DNA from: Ceratotherium simum simum
Lineage: Eukaryota > Chordata > Mammalia > Perissodactyla > Rhinocerotidae
Length of the DNA: 64,000 bases
Direction: 5' to 3'
NCBI RefSeq assembly: GCF_000283155.1
Contig: NW_004454179.1
Span: forward strand, 1,511,210 to 1,575,209
In this document: positions 1 through 11,824 of the stretch, one piece after another
Layout of the letters: each line of letters starts with the position of its first letter
Position numbering within the stretch: position 1 is the stretch's first letter
Made by a program: the position numbers and the translations under genes
Notes under the pieces: generated by a model
Database searches by the model: none
What the model was told of the DNA's origin: nothing
The model's input: only the letters and a program-made list of their open reading frames with translations

Positions 1-518
1 CTGAACCTTCCCAGTTGAGCTTCAGGGTCCCCTTAGAGTAATCTTGGGTTCTTTGCCTCTACCTCTAAAAGCTCATCAACTCTTTGTGAACCTAAGATAT
101 TTTAGAAAGCAATATGGGGATTGCCATCTAGGTAGACGACATGGTATAGGCACTGTGGAGTATGCAGAGTATTAAAAGAGAGCTTTCCAGCTAGTTGTAA
201 TAAAAAAAAAAAAAAAAAAAAAAAAAAGACATGCATAGTGAGAAAGTTAAATAACAGAATTTAGAAACAGTTCAAGAAGGTCCTTGGAGCAAGAACTATG
301 CCCTTGTTGCTAGGGCTCTCTCTACACAGTGCCTGGCACATAGTGGTAGCTACATAAATGTTAGTCACTTAAAAGCACAAGGAAGCCTCCTGAGGTGCCC
401 CACAGCAGCCCGCTTGGAGTCCTACCACTTCCCTGGCTCTTCCTCACCCACTTTAGCCCCATCCATCTTCAGTAATCACTTCCTCTCACCTGCTTTGGCT
501 TCTTCCTTCCCCACCAGT
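1..518. other. Non-coding flank with a poly(A) tract
   Basis: No gene is visible. An uninterrupted run of 26 A lies at 202-227 and may be the tail of an old plus-strand retroposed piece. Around 318-370 the phrase 'CAGTGCCTGGCACATAGT' followed by 'ACATAAATGTTAGTCA' looks like the 3' end of a MIR or L2 element on the plus strand. The rest appears unique. Confidence 0.5.
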
Positions 519-883
519 CTTAGTCCATTTGGGCTGCTACAACAGATACCATAGACTGGGTGGCTTAAAAAGCAAGCACCTATTTCTTATATTCTGGAGG
601 CTAAGAAGTCCAAGATCAAGGTACCAGCAGATTCAGTGTCTGGTGAGAGCCCGCATTCCGGTTCATAGATATTATCTTTCCACTGCATCCTCACATGCCA
701 GAATAGAGCTCTGCCAAGGGAGCTCTCTGGGATACCTTTTATAAGGGCACTAATCCCATTCAAGAGGGCTCCACCCTCATGACCTAATCACCTCCCAAAG
801 GCTCCACCTCCAAATGCTATCACATTGGGGATTAAGTTTCCATATATAAATTTTAGGGAGACACAGACATTCAATCTATAGCA
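519..883 (-). mobile_element. MaLR LTR, MLT1-type (minus strand)
   Basis: Solo LTR-like repeat. On the plus strand it starts 'TTAGTCCATTTGGGCTGCTA' and contains 'AGACTGGGTGGCTTA', 'CCAAGATCAAGGTACCAGCA', 'AGGGCACTAATCCCATTCA' and 'CCACCCTCATGACCTAATCA'. These match the reverse complement of the MLT1A-D consensus as I remember it. No internal retroviral coding sequence is attached. The short reading frame inside it is a by-product, not a gene. Confidence 0.85.
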
Positions 884-1741
884 CCATCCATGCCACTGGC
901 ATAATCCTCTCAATTTAAATGTTCAGGCTTTCACTAGAGCAAGGAAAAGAATGTCACCTCAAGCAGCTTATGAAATACAGCCTGCAAATAACCTAGAGTC
1001 TGAGAACATCAAAGAAAACAGCAGGAACAAATGCTATTTAAGAGCTCCATAAAGTACTCTGCCATACCAGTGAAGAAAAGCTCCTTCCATCCAGCTGGAC
1101 TGAGATCTCACTGGTGGCAGGACTGGGGGAGTGGGGCTGGGGGTGGGCTTTTGGTGGTAGGACAGTGGGATACAGCTCAATGCTAGGACTGATGAGATAC
1201 ATCCAACACTTCAGAGCCATGACCATTTGCCCATTTAGCTTTGCATCACATGTTACCTTGTGGTGATTCTGATATTATTGTCCTGTATCTCCATTTAGTT
1301 CTTGAATTCTCATTTCCCTTATTACGGTTATATATCCTGCCTTGTCAAGTACACTTTAGTTCTTATAAGAGCAGGGACCTGGATATACACCTCTTTATAT
1401 GACACATAGAACTCTATAGGTGCTTGATAAATGCCAATCAAATTAAATCAGGTCTTTTAAAACTTTAGACAAATCCCCTTTCTTTCCAAAGTAAGATCCT
1501 AATTATTTTAGTCTTTCTTCTCTTATAGGTGGTTCCTCCAATCCCGAATAATTATAGTTACTAGTCTCCACATAATCTTCCTTGTGTGCAAAGAAAAGTG
1601 TTTCAGCTACAGAAGTCACATTTTTAGAGAAGCAGATATTTAATTTTTTATGAGAGACTTTGTATTTAATTTCCAATACTAGGCTGATGAGACAGAGCAT
1701 TTTCTTAGCTATCTAAGGTGAGGCAATGTATTCAGGGATCA
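884..1741. other. Non-coding sequence, no gene seen
   Basis: No recognisable exon or RNA gene. Around 1350-1440 'AGAGCAGGGACCTGGATA' and 'AGGTGCTTGATAAATGCCAA' suggest a worn MIR or L2 tail on the plus strand. The remainder looks unique. Confidence 0.45.
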
Positions 1742-1749
1742 GCCTAAGA

Positions 1750-3395
1750 ATGGGGTTCTCAAAGTGTGGTCCACAAGCCCTGGTGTCCCTGAGACCCTCT
1801 CAGAGGGTCAGCAAAGTAAAAACTATTTTCATAATAATACTGAGAAATTATTTGCATGTGTTACTTTGCTGGATTAGCATTGACGATGCAAAAGCAAAGG
1901 TGGTAAAATTGCTGGCCCCTTAACTCTAGTGATCATTGTATTCTTCACCACCATACACTCATAGTTTAAAAAAAAGCCAATTTCACTTAAGAATGTCCTA
2001 GATGAAGCAGTAAAAATTATTAATCTTATTAAGTTTTAATCCTTGAGAACACATCTTAATATCCTGTATGACAAAATGAGAACTACATAAATAACTTCTG
2101 CTACGTGATAAATACGAAGGCTGTCATGAGGAAAAGCACTCATGTAATTGAGTTATGAGCTACACTCTCTGCTTTTTTCACGGAACACCAGCTTCACTTG
2201 AAAGAATACCTGACAGAATATGGCTATAGTATTTGGCAAGAATTTTCTCCAAAATGAATGAAGTGAGCCTGTCACTTCAAAGAAATAAAACTGACGGTAT
2301 TTGTTGCCAATGATAAAATTTTCATCTTCAAGCAAAAATTAGAACTTTGGAAAACTTGTATCACTCACTGTGAACTGGACAGCTTCTCAATGCCTAAAGA
2401 CTTTTCTGATGAGATCCATGGTGATATTAATAAATACATATTTTTATATTGTAGAAGGAAACATCAACATTTGAAAGATCTGCAGAACTCAGTCAATCAA
2501 TAATTTCCAAATGAATAATTCACTATGTTACACAAATTATGCACGGGTTTAAATTTTTAAGAAAATTCAAAGTGCAAGGTAAACCAATGGATTTTAATGT
2601 AACAGAACATGAAAAGATAATTAATGTAGTTTCAGATAATTAATATGGTTCCACGTTGCAAGTAACCTCTAGAAAAAGCCACCACTTGGTGAGTTTTAGT
2701 GTAGTATCAGAGAAGAGTATCCACAATTATCTAAAAAAGGCTATGAAAATATACTCCTTGTCCAACTATAGATCTGTGTGAGGCCAGATTTTCTTCATCT
2801 GCTTCTATCAAAACAGCACTGTAACAGCTTGAATGCAGAAGCAACAATAATCATCCACTCTTTTCTCCTAGGTCATACATTAAAGAGACTTGCAAAAATA
2901 AAACAATTCCATTCTTCTCACTAATTTTTTTTTGTGTGTGTGTGAGGAAGATCAGCCCTGAGCTAACATCCATGCTAATCCTCCTCTTTTTGCTGAGGAA
3001 GACCGGCTCTGAGCTAACATCTATTGCCAATCCTCATCCCTTTTTTTTTTCCCCAAAGCCCCAGTAGATAGTTGTATGTCATAATTGCACATCCTGCTAG
3101 TTGCTGTATGTGGGATGCGGCCTCAGCATGGCTGGAGAAGCGGTGCGTCGGTGCGTGCCTGGGATTCGAACCCGGGGCGCCAGTAGTGGAGCGTGCGCAC
3201 TTAACCGCTAAGCCACGGGGCCGGCCCCTTCACTAATTTTTTAATTTGGAAAGTATAGTTAACTGAAATTGTTTTATGTATAGTAACATGTAATGGGTTT
3301 ACTGTAATTTTTAAATGAACTAATAAATAGCTCTTTGGAATCTTCAATAAATTTTAATTTTTTGGTTCTGGGACCAAAAGATTTGAGAACCGCTG
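1750..3395 (+). mobile_element. Degenerate hAT (Charlie-like) DNA transposon with transposase remnants
   Basis: The ends carry inverted terminal repeats: GGTTCTCAAA at 1754-1763 and its complement TTTGAGAACC at 3382-3391. The flanks 1742-1749 (GCCTAAGA) and 3396-3403 (GTCTAGGA) agree at 6 of 8 bases, as expected of a hAT 8-bp target duplication. Between them are broken pieces of a transposase reading frame on the plus strand. At about 2241-2410 the reconstructable phrases include 'FSKMNEVSLSLQ', 'VFVANDKI' and 'ELWKTCITHCELDSF', which resemble the hAT family that gave rise to ZBED5-like host genes. Stops and frameshifts are frequent, and it is shorter than a full autonomous copy. An ERE SINE sits inside it at 2925-3228. 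It cannot make a functional transposase. Confidence 0.8.
2925..3228 (-). mobile_element. ERE SINE (long-tail type) inserted in the hAT relic
   Basis: tRNA-derived SINE in reverse orientation. The head 'GGGGCCGGCCCC' ends at 3228. The body contains 'CCCAGTAGATAGTTGTATGTC' in complement. The tail holds two copies of the 'CTGAGCTAACATC' module, then a T-rich stretch (the poly(A) in complement). The sequence around CACTAATTTTTT occurs on both sides (about 2919-2930 and 3231-3242), consistent with a target site duplication. Confidence 0.92.
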
Positions 3396-3403
3396 GTCTA
3401 GGA

Positions 3404-5699
3404 TAATTCAATTTGTAAGTCTTTTTCTTTGATCATATCTTACTAGCAGTGAGTAACATCTTTAAAGCCTAAACCCAACATCTTTAAAGTATAAACCAGA
3501 TTATTTTTTATCCGTGTGTCTTATCTGACCCTTGCCTACACTGAGGCTCCTGGGTGGTGTTTATGGTGGCTCACATGGCACGATTGAAGAGCATCTTGTA
3601 TTTCACTGCTCAGAGGAGCTTAGTGTTATTTGAAATTTTGGAGGTTTTGCCTTTCCAGGTCATTCTCAAAGATGTTGAATAGGATTTCCCTATGTACTTA
3701 TTACCCATAAAAGGTACCCATTTAGCTTTGCATGTTTTCTGTCTCAAAGACAACTATCCACCCTTGATGAAACGTTGTCCTCAGTTTCACAAAATGTCAA
3801 CATTAGGATCCTCTGTGGTGTTCAATCTAGTAAAAGGCTAATAATCAATATCAACCAAACCCATATATTCCCTTCTCTGTAGATACATGGAACCCCACGA
3901 AGATTCCTAGGGCATTTTTCAGGTGTGATTTCTCCTTACAGAACGATTTCCAAGTAGTTTATGCTGGATTCAGTATTCCTTGATCTTGCAGCTTGAGTGA
4001 CTTATTCCATAGAGTCCTAGTCACTCAGAGATGGTTCATATTAAAATGGCATTCCCTGTTCTATAGGATCCTTGAATTTCTGCCTCATTTCTGAAATGAA
4101 TTTGATCTGACAGAAGTTCTATGCTTTCTTGTTTCTGTCGTTTGTGGAATGTTTCCCTACTCCCATGAAACCCCTTTTCCTCCAGTGATTTCGTTTACTG
4201 CTCTAGTGAACAACACATGATTTTTCCTCCAAGGTCTAATTTGTAAAATTGGTGACATTCGTTTCTCAAGAAGGTATTTTTAAAGTCTTTGTATTATTTT
4301 TTTAAATGAACTACAGGTATTTATTTCAGTCTAGCAATTTAGTGTTATTTCCTTTTTAAAATTAAGCATCTTAATGGATTTTTTTCTTACTTTTCCTCTC
4401 CCTCTGGATTCTGAATTCAATCACGTTGTCACTGTCATGTAACAGTTCACCCACAGCTACTTTCCGTAGCTATTCCTAATCACCACTCAGGACAAAATAC
4501 AATATATTTCTTTCCCCGTGGATTTGAAGACTAACTTTTTAAAGAAATAATTTGTATTATCCCAAACTCCTTATTTCTATATCTGGTCCTGATTCAAGTA
4601 GAACTGCTACGATTTGTATAAATCCTTGTTTGGGGGTAAGTCTAGTTTTGGTCTAATTTTGTAGCTTCTGTCGTTACAAAACGTCAGCTCAGGCTCATCA
4701 TTCAATTCAATAAACGTGTTGAACACACACTGGAATAAGTGCGATGGGGACACAAATATGAAAGAATACAAAAGACTAGACACACTATGGTCTCCAACCT
4801 CCCAGGACTCCTTTCTAATGGAGGAGACAGAGGCTGACATGAGCAACTCCGATTGGCACTAACAAAGTGCTTTGGAGTACAAAGGAGGGCGCAGGAATTC
4901 CTGTTACAATAACTGCATTGTTGATGGTGATTGTGCCTTAAGGTTCTCCACCACCCTAGTTCTTGTTCCTCTGAGCTATACTAGTCTTGGCATCTATGAG
5001 GCTCGGGTCATAAGTACAAGGGCATTAGTGTCCATCCACTAGTGTCAAATTTGACACCCTCTACTTCCCAGTGTACGCCCTTCTGGTGGGTTCTTTGGCT
5101 ATTGTCATTCTGCACTGTTTCTTTTAACGTGTGCCTGGAACTCCACTGCACCCCAACACCGTGGCCATGCCTTCCAGCGTCTTTGGTGCTGGGCCTTACT
5201 ACCCTTATTGCCATCACTGGAGAAGTTCTAGAAGCTTGGACAATATTTTTATCCAGTCTTTGAGGCCTGAGAAAGTGGTCACTTATAGTAATTTTTAAGC
5301 TGTTAGGATGGCCTCTCTCTTTAGCCTAGCCCCTTCAGAAGAGGGACTTGGTAAAAGCTGTGTAGAGTCGGGATGGAGGTGGAAGAGACAACTTAAGAGT
5401 CACCACAATCCATGTATCAAGCACTTATAAATATATTTTTTCTCCTCAGAGTACATGCTCCAACTTCCTGGAGGCATACTGATCCCAGAGGTTGGGAAAC
5501 TATTTATCTCCTCTCTGTTGAGCTATGACTCAAGTATCCTAGCATCTGACTATCAGCTTCAAAGTCCCTTCACAATTTATCCCAAGAATAGAGTCCTCCA
5601 TGCAAATAAGAGTCTTGACGCATTGCCCGACTATCCCAGTATTTCTGAGGTGGGCATTGGGATTAGGCCCCCATCCTAATCCTCGATCCTCTCGCTAGT
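3404..5699. other. Non-coding, mostly unique sequence
   Basis: No coding exon or RNA gene was recognised. At about 4690-4870 'ATTCAATTCAATAAACGTGT' and 'GGAGGAGACAGAGGCTGACA' resemble a reverse-oriented L2 3' region. Short reading frames here lack any recognisable domain. Confidence 0.4.
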
Positions 5700-6210
5700 G
5701 CTGTTCTAATAAGACTTTTCAATTATCAAAGCAATACATGTTCTTTTTCAAAAATCAAAATTGTACACAAAATATATATAAAGTAAAAAAGGTCCCATCA
5801 TATCCTCCCACTCATCTCACTTCTCAGAGATAGTTACCATTTGAAATCTGGTGTTTTTTCCATATTCACACATGCACACACAATATATGTTCACATACAG
5901 ATTTTTAACAAAATGATATTATACTATGTATATTCTTATAAAACTTACTTTTTTCTGATAACAATATGTTACTGTCTTACCACATCAATCCATATCATTC
6001 TACTTTTTTCTTTTCATCTGATTCATGGTATTCCATAATATGGATGTATCATAACTTATATAATCATTTCCCTACACGCATATACTTATACTGTTTCCAA
6101 TGTTTTGTTTTTTTCAAACAATACTATACTACAATTAATGTCTTATATGACCAATTGTGTAGATGCACTTTTTTTATAGATAATGCCAAAATAACAAGAT
6201 TTTAAAATTC
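5700..6210. mobile_element. Old L1M 3' fragment
   Basis: AT-rich block with phrases typical of ancient L1 3' ends: 'TGGTATTCCATAATATGGAT', 'TACTGTTTCCAATGTTTTG' and 'ATAGATAATGCCAAAATAAC'. The orientation could not be fixed with confidence. Reading frames in it are chance products of low-complexity sequence. Confidence 0.55.
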
Positions 6211-6334
6211 TTACTAATTATGTAGCTTCTCACATACAAAGCTTCACCCTCTTCTATATGTCCACCCCTGTCCTTCATCAAGAGTTTTTTGTAGCCTGTA
6301 GTTCTCTATCCCTTTGTTTGCCCCAAATCTTAAC

Positions 6335-6410
6335 TATGTATCCTCACTTTATCCCGAATTCCTAGCGTAATGCCTGGCATATAATAGGTACCCTACAAGC
6401 ACTCAGAAAG
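6335..6410 (+). mobile_element. L2 3'-end fragment
   Basis: 'AATGCCTGGCATATAATAGG' and 'CTACAAGCACTCAGAAAG' match the terminal part of L2. Short and worn. Confidence 0.45.
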
Positions 6411-6639
6411 TAAGAAAGGAAGGAAAGATAGATGCCAAGCACTACAGTACATTTATTGTTTTATTAACTGCTATCTGCGTATCTTTGATAAAACTTTCCT
6501 GCCACTCTCCATACCAGTAGCTGCTTAAAGAGGTCTTAGTTTGGTCTAGTAGTCAGGCTATGGAGTGATGGAAAGCGATTGTAGGAAATTCTCAGTCCTT
6601 GGTGTTGGAAGCCCTAGAACCATCTCAGAATTAGGGAAG

Positions 6640-7122
6640 AGTCAAGATGTTAAAAGGGCCACCATAATTCCCATCCTTTGTGTTATCCTCTCATGTGTCT
6701 TTAGGCTTGGCCATGTAATTTGCTTTGGCCAACAGGACAATAGTAAATGTGACACAATCAGAGACTTGACAGTGTCTGTATATTTGGACTTGGTTTTTTT
6801 TGCTGCTCTTGGGAACCCTGAGACCACCATGTGAAAAAGTTTCAATTTGGGCTAGACTCTTGGAGGTTTAGAGACCACACGGAGCAGAGACAAGCCTTCC
6901 GAACTGAGGCTTCCTAAATCAACCATCCTGCCAAGCATCAGACATGTCAGTGTCACTATCTGAGATCATCCAGCTCCAGCCAAGCTGCCACCTGACTGAG
7001 CTCTGACCAGAAAAACCACCGACAGCTGACATAGACTCATGTAAAATAAATTTTTGTATTTTAAGCAGTTAAGTTTTAAAGTGGGTTTTTTTTTTTAATG
7101 CAGCAAAAGCTAATTGATACAC
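6640..7122 (+). mobile_element. MaLR-like LTR (worn MLT1-type)
   Basis: Contains the order of motifs seen in MLT1-type LTRs: 'TTTGCTTTGGCCAACAGGAC', 'GAGACCACACGGAGCAGAGA', 'CAGCTCCAGCCAAGCTGCCA', then the 3' part with 'TTTTAAGCAGTTAAGTTTTA' and 'GCAAAAGCTAATTGATACAC'. The family name within MaLR is uncertain. Confidence 0.65.
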
Positions 7123-8030
7123 AAGAATCTACTGGAAAAGGACAGCATCAGCAAGAATAATTCAGCTTAATCTCATACCTTAACAAAAATGCAAAACCCT
7201 ACATAAAACGTTAGCAAACTGAGCCCAACAATGTGCGTGCACATACATGGTATCACAGACAACTTGCGTTATTCCAAGAATATGTGGAATTTGTCACGTA
7301 AATCATCTTATTAACAGAATAAAGGGAAAGTGTTTCTAATTGTCTTAATGCAGAAAAAATACTCAATAAAATTCAACAGCAATTTCTTTTTTTTTTTTTT
7401 TTTTTAAAGATTTTTTCATTTGTTCCCCCCAAAGCCCCAGTAGATAGTTGTATGTCATAGCTGCACATCCTTCTAGTTGCTGTATGTGGGACTCGGCCTC
7501 AGGATGGACGGAGAAGTGGTGCCTCGGTGCGCGCCCGGGATCCGAACCCGGGCCACCAGCATCGGAGCGCGCACACTAAACCACCAAGCCACGGGGCCGG
7601 CCCGTCAACAGCAATTTCTAATAAAACTTTTAGCAAATAAGAACAGAAGGAAAATTTAACCTTATAATGGTTATCTTCCAAAAAACACATCAAATATCAT
7701 AGTGATAAAATGTAGAATTTTCCCTTTAAAGTGAGGAAAAAGATTAGGCTGTCCACTGTCACTGCTTCTATTCAATAGCATTCTGGAAGTCCTAGTCAAT
7801 GCAATAAGATAAGAAAAATAAGATACAAAAGAATTAAAAAAAAAAAAAGTTGTCACAGACAATACGACCGTGTAATATAGAAAATCTAAGAGCGTCTAAA
7901 ACATATTACAAGTTTTAGAGAGTTAAACACATTGGCAGGATACAAAATCAATATATAGAAATCAATAGGTCTTTCCTGCATAACAGCAGTAACCAATTAG
8001 AAAACAAAATTTTTAAAAATAGTAATCACC
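7123..8030 (+). mobile_element. L1 ORF2 relic (reverse transcriptase region), interrupted by an ERE
   Basis: Plus-strand sequence follows the L1 ORF2 order: 'TTAATGCAGAAAAAATACTC' and 'CAATAAAATTCAACAGCAAT', then after the SINE 'TAGGCTGTCCACTGTCACTG', 'CTATTCAATAGCATTCTGGA' and 'AGTCCTAGTCAATGCAATAA'. These correspond to the reverse transcriptase domain around the 'SPLLFNI' segment. Many stops make it non-functional. The ERE at 7388-7604 landed in it later. Confidence 0.8.
7388..7604 (-). mobile_element. ERE SINE (short-tail type) with perfect target duplication
   Basis: Reverse-oriented tRNA-derived SINE. Poly(T) starts at about 7388 and the head ends at 7604 with GGGGCCGGCCCG. The 15-base sequence TCAACAGCAATTTCT occurs exactly at 7373-7387 and 7605-7619, which is the target site duplication and suggests a fairly recent insertion. 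It lacks the extra 'GTTAGCTCAGGGC' tail modules. Confidence 0.95.
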
Positions 8031-8039
8031 ACCATCAAA

Positions 8040-8205
8040 GCCAGGTCTACCCCACCTGCTCACTCACCTTGTTGTACTTCCATGTGATATGAATGGACTA
8101 GTTGCATGTTTCTAAGTTCCATGTAGGCAGGGACAGTGTGTGTTCTGCTCACCACTGAAACTCTAATGCCTGGCACACAGTGGGTACTCAATAAATACTT
8201 TTGCC
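8040..8205 (+). mobile_element. L2 3'-end fragment
   Basis: 'ATGTAGGCAGGGACAGTGTG', 'CTCTAATGCCTGGCACACAG' and 'GTGGGTACTCAATAAATACT' are the usual end of L2 on the plus strand. Confidence 0.75.
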
Positions 8206-8219
8206 TAACAAACATGATA

Positions 8220-8329
8220 GAGTGACCAATTGTCCTGGTTTGTCCAGGGCTGAGGGGCTTCCAAGGACATGGAACTTTCAGTGCTAAAACCAGACAGTCC
8301 TGAGCAAACTGGGACAGTTGGTCACCCTA
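8220..8329 (+). mobile_element. MER81-like palindromic hAT MITE
   Basis: About 110 bases with inverted ends: GAGTGACCAATTGTCC at the left and GGACAGTTGGTCACCCT at the right. The centre contains 'GACATGGAACTTTCAGTGCT'. The whole is near-palindromic and matches the non-autonomous hAT-Blackjack element MER81 as remembered. Confidence 0.8.
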
Positions 8330-8573
8330 CCTGTCAGTAAACCCAAATGGAAGAGAAAATTTGAGTGTCCATGTGTATTGAAAAATTCAGTTCAGTCTAC
8401 TTTCTTTGTAGGAAAAAACCCAGTTCTTCCCTACTGTGTGTTTCTTCCCTGTGAGTTTTCTTTACTACTCACACAGAACATTTCACTTCTGGCCACCAAA
8501 TATGTGGAGGTTTTTCCCCACACCAAGAAATTCTCTCCATCCCTAGGTGGGTGTCCTACAATTTAACTTAATT

Positions 8574-9272
8574 CTGACACTATCTACCAGCTGATAACTC
8601 AGATCCCACAGTTTAATGGCTCAGTCTCCCAAGACAGCCCCCCCAACATACACACTTCAGATGCCAATCATAAGCACAGGTGATAACTTGAGCTTCTGAC
8701 CCACCAGATATAGATGGGAGGTTCCAATGACCCGTCTTTGGGTTCAATTAATTTGCTACAGTAGCTCACAGAACTCAGGGAAACATTTACTTAAGTTTAC
8801 CAGTTTATTAAAGGATATGATAGAGGATACAGATGAACAGCCAGATGAAGAGATACATAGGGCAAGGTCTGGGAGGGTCCTAAGCACAGCAGCTTCTGTC
8901 CCCATAGAATTGGGGTGCGTCACCCTTCCAGGGTGGATATGTTCACCTACCTGGAAGCTCCCTGAACCCCATACTATTGGGATTTCATGGAGGCTTCCTC
9001 ACATAGGCACGATCAATTATTAACTCCATTTCCAGCCCCTCTCTCTTCTCTGGAGGATAGGAGGTGGAGCTGAAAATTCCAAGCTTCTAATCATGGCTTG
9101 GTCTTTCTGATAACCAGCCGCCATTCAAGTGCCATCCAGGAACCCACCCAGAGTCATCTCAAACAAAAGATGCTTCTAGTGCTCTTATCACTTAGGAAAT
9201 TACAAGGGTTTTATGAGCTCTGTACCAGGAACTGGGGGCAGAGAACAATATATATTTCCTATTATCTCACAC
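8574..9272 (-). mobile_element. ERVL-type LTR (MLT2-like), minus strand
   Basis: The plus strand reads 'AATTTGCTACAGTAGCTCAC', 'GAACTCAGGGAAACA', 'CAGATGAAGAGATACATAGG', 'CCTGGAAGCTCCCTGAACCC' and ends near 'TATTTCCTATTATCTCACA'. Its complement begins TGTGAGATAATAGGAAATAT, as in MLT2-class LTRs of ERVL. No internal viral genes are present. The 98-residue reading frame within it is not a gene. Confidence 0.65.
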
Positions 9273-10008
9273 CATGGTTAACCAAGGAATAAGCTGTTGC
9301 TTTCAGGGTTAAAAAAGAAAGTGAAAGAGTTTTCACTGAGTTTGTTTTGGTAGGTTATTAACTAAGTCAGGCTAAGTTAATGAAACAGTGCCTCTCCATA
9401 ATACAAAGTATACAGTGATATTTTAGAATCTATGACAACATTAAAACCAAGAGTTTGTAGAACTTATAAATATAATATTCTCCTTACATCATGCCAACAC
9501 AATCTAACAGCATCCCAAAGTGAGAAGCTATAAAAGAATTTTCTTCATTAAATTGCAAGTAACTGCAATGTCTTTTCTCTCAAAAGTAATCTGAAAAAAT
9601 CAAAAGGCCTCATTGCTTTGGAAGTGAAATAATAGTGAGAGAATACTTGTCTGATGAGATAACTAGTTCTGGTGAGAAATATAAGTAATGCATTTGCGTT
9701 GCATTCAACACTTGACAATTAATTTTTCTAAAATACCCTGAACAGCCACACAGATTTTTTATTTCAAATTAATATTCATTACATTCAAAATGCAGGGGAG
9801 GGGAACAGCAGCATAGATATTCAATAAGTAAATAACATCATTTACCAAAAAGTATCCTATCATTTTCCACGATTTACCTGTCCACAAACAAACACAAATT
9901 CCTTCAGCATTCCTGTGTAACTTATCACTTCCAACAGAAATCCTAGTCTCATGTGTGGCTTCCATCTCATTCTTCCTCCACGTCAGACAAGTCTTGATGA
10001 TTCTGCCT
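9273..10008. other. Unique AT-rich sequence
   Basis: No gene, RNA or clear repeat was recognised. It includes ordinary AT-rich DNA with short chance reading frames. Confidence 0.4.
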
Positions 10009-10022
10009 TGATGATACTTTTT

Positions 10023-10274
10023 GTTGTTGTTGTTGTTGTTTTGGTAAGGAAGATTGTCCCTGAGCTAACATCTGTTGACAATCTTCCTCTTTCTGCTTGA
10101 GGAAGATTGTCTCTGAGCTAACATCTGTGCCAATCTTCCTCTATTTTGTGTGTGGGATGCCACCACAGCATGGCTGGATGAGCGGTGTAGGTTCATGCCT
10201 GGGATCTGAACCCACAAACCCAGGCTGCCATAGTGGAGCACGCGTACTTAACCACTACGCCACCGGGTTGGCCC
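10023..10274 (-). mobile_element. ERE SINE (GGATG-type body), older copy
   Basis: Reverse-oriented. It holds two 'CTGAGCTAACATCTGT' modules, 'CAGCATGGCTGGATGAGC' and 'ACTTAACCACTACGCCACC', ending GGGTTGGCCC at 10274. A (GTT)n tract replaces the poly(T). The flank TTGATGATACTTTT occurs at 10009-10022 and again at 10275-10288, a 14-base target duplication. The head is more diverged than in other copies. Confidence 0.9.
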
Positions 10275-10389
10275 TTGATGATACTTTTTAGTTCTTTTCT
10301 TCTTCCCACATTGATCCTAGGTCTAACATAATAGGAATAAAAATGGGAAGTAGATCAATTTACGGTACTTTTGGATTGATTAGCCAAGC

Positions 10390-10640
10390 AGTGATGAAAA
10401 AAGAGAAAATAACATATACTGACTACCTACAATGTGCCAATAAATAAGTTGCCTCATTTAATCCTTAAAATAACTCTGAGAGGTAAGTAATGTTATCCAT
10501 TTACTGATGAGGAAACTGAGGCTCAGAAAGTTTGAATATACTGAACAAAGTCATTCAGCTACTGAGCTGTAGAATTCAGATTCCATTCCACTCTGTCTAT
10601 TTCTTAAGGCTGTGCTCTCCCACTATATCTCATCTGGGTG
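10390..10640 (-). mobile_element. MIR SINE (minus)
   Basis: 'CTCATTTAATCCTTAAAATA', 'TGATGAGGAAACTGAGGCTC' and 'AGTCATTCAGCTACTGAGC' follow the reverse complement of MIR in order. Confidence 0.85.
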
Positions 10641-11279
10641 AACATGCCCAGGTGGCTTGGGTAGTCTATGATAACTGAATAATTCAGACCCAGATAATTA
10701 CAAAGTAAATTTTCCTGGTTTTAACTAACAAGAAATGTAAAAAAATTAACTTGTATAAATGTGTAATCCTACTTTCAAATTTTATTGTGGACATGATATT
10801 ACAACTTCAAATTTGGTTAAGCTCAACTAATAAGCCATATATATAATAAATGTTTCCTGCCCCCCTCCCCAAATAATGAAACTCACCACTTTGTGGATAA
10901 ACCTGTTCTCTTTTTTAAGCTTCAATGTATATTAGTAGTTTAAGTTGGAATTTTATATTATTTCAAAAGTTCATCTAATTTAGGATATCTCATTTTGGAT
11001 CAAATTATCTGATACATGATGCAATGGATCATCCATAAAGCCATAATTGCTAAATATTATTTTTTTCATTCAAAACAAATTTAGCCTCAAATGCTTAGCT
11101 TTATTAAAACTTACTTTACCCTGTTCAAGTGGTATTGTATTCTTCGTTAGATTATTTAATAACACTAATTTTATTTACTTTAACTTATTTTTAGATTATG
11201 AAATCTAAAATACATGTCATTATAACGAATTAAACAAGTAAGTTGCACATAAAGAGAAATGTAATAGAACAGCTGAGGT
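10641..11279. other. AT-rich unique sequence
   Basis: No feature seen beyond low GC content. No exon or repeat was recognised. Confidence 0.35.
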
Positions 11280-11745
11280 TAGAGAAACAGGCAGAAGTCA
11301 GCTTATGTAGGGTCTAGTTTATGTATAGGTCAGATAAAGAGTTTGGACTTTACTTACATTCAATAGGAAGCCAACGGAAGATTTTAAGCAAGAGAATAAC
11401 ATGATCTGATTTATGTTATAAGAAAAGCGCTCTGGTTGTTGTATGAAGAGTGGATCATAAAAGAGGGCAAGAGTGGAATCTGGAAGGCCAGTTGAGAGGT
11501 GTGGCCAACCAACGTTTGGGGGAACGATAGTGGTAACTGGGAATGATGGGGAAACAATGGAAGTAGAAGGGTCATGTTTGGTATCTTACTGGTTGATTGG
11601 ATTGGGGGTGGACTGGCTAGAGAGAGCAAAGAGTCAAAGATATCTCCTAGGTTTATGGACTGAGCTATGGATGGCAGCATCCTTTGAAATGGAGAATAAG
11701 AGAGAAGCAGGATCCTTCCCTTGTTGCAAGGTTTATATGTGCATG
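11280..11745 (-). mobile_element. L2 LINE fragment (minus)
   Basis: 'AGAGTTTGGACTTTACTTAC', 'AGGAAGCCAACGGAAGATTT', 'AATAACATGATCTGATTTAT' and 'CAAAGAGTCAAAGATATCTC' are the reverse complement of the L2 ORF2 C-terminal region. The 147-residue plus-strand reading frame across it and the adjacent LTR is a by-product. Confidence 0.8.
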
Positions 11746-11824
11746 TGTTTTGAGGATGGGTTGGCTCCTAGAATTTCACCCAACTCTACTGCTCACATAC
11801 ATTTTGTAATTTTCCAATTGTGGA

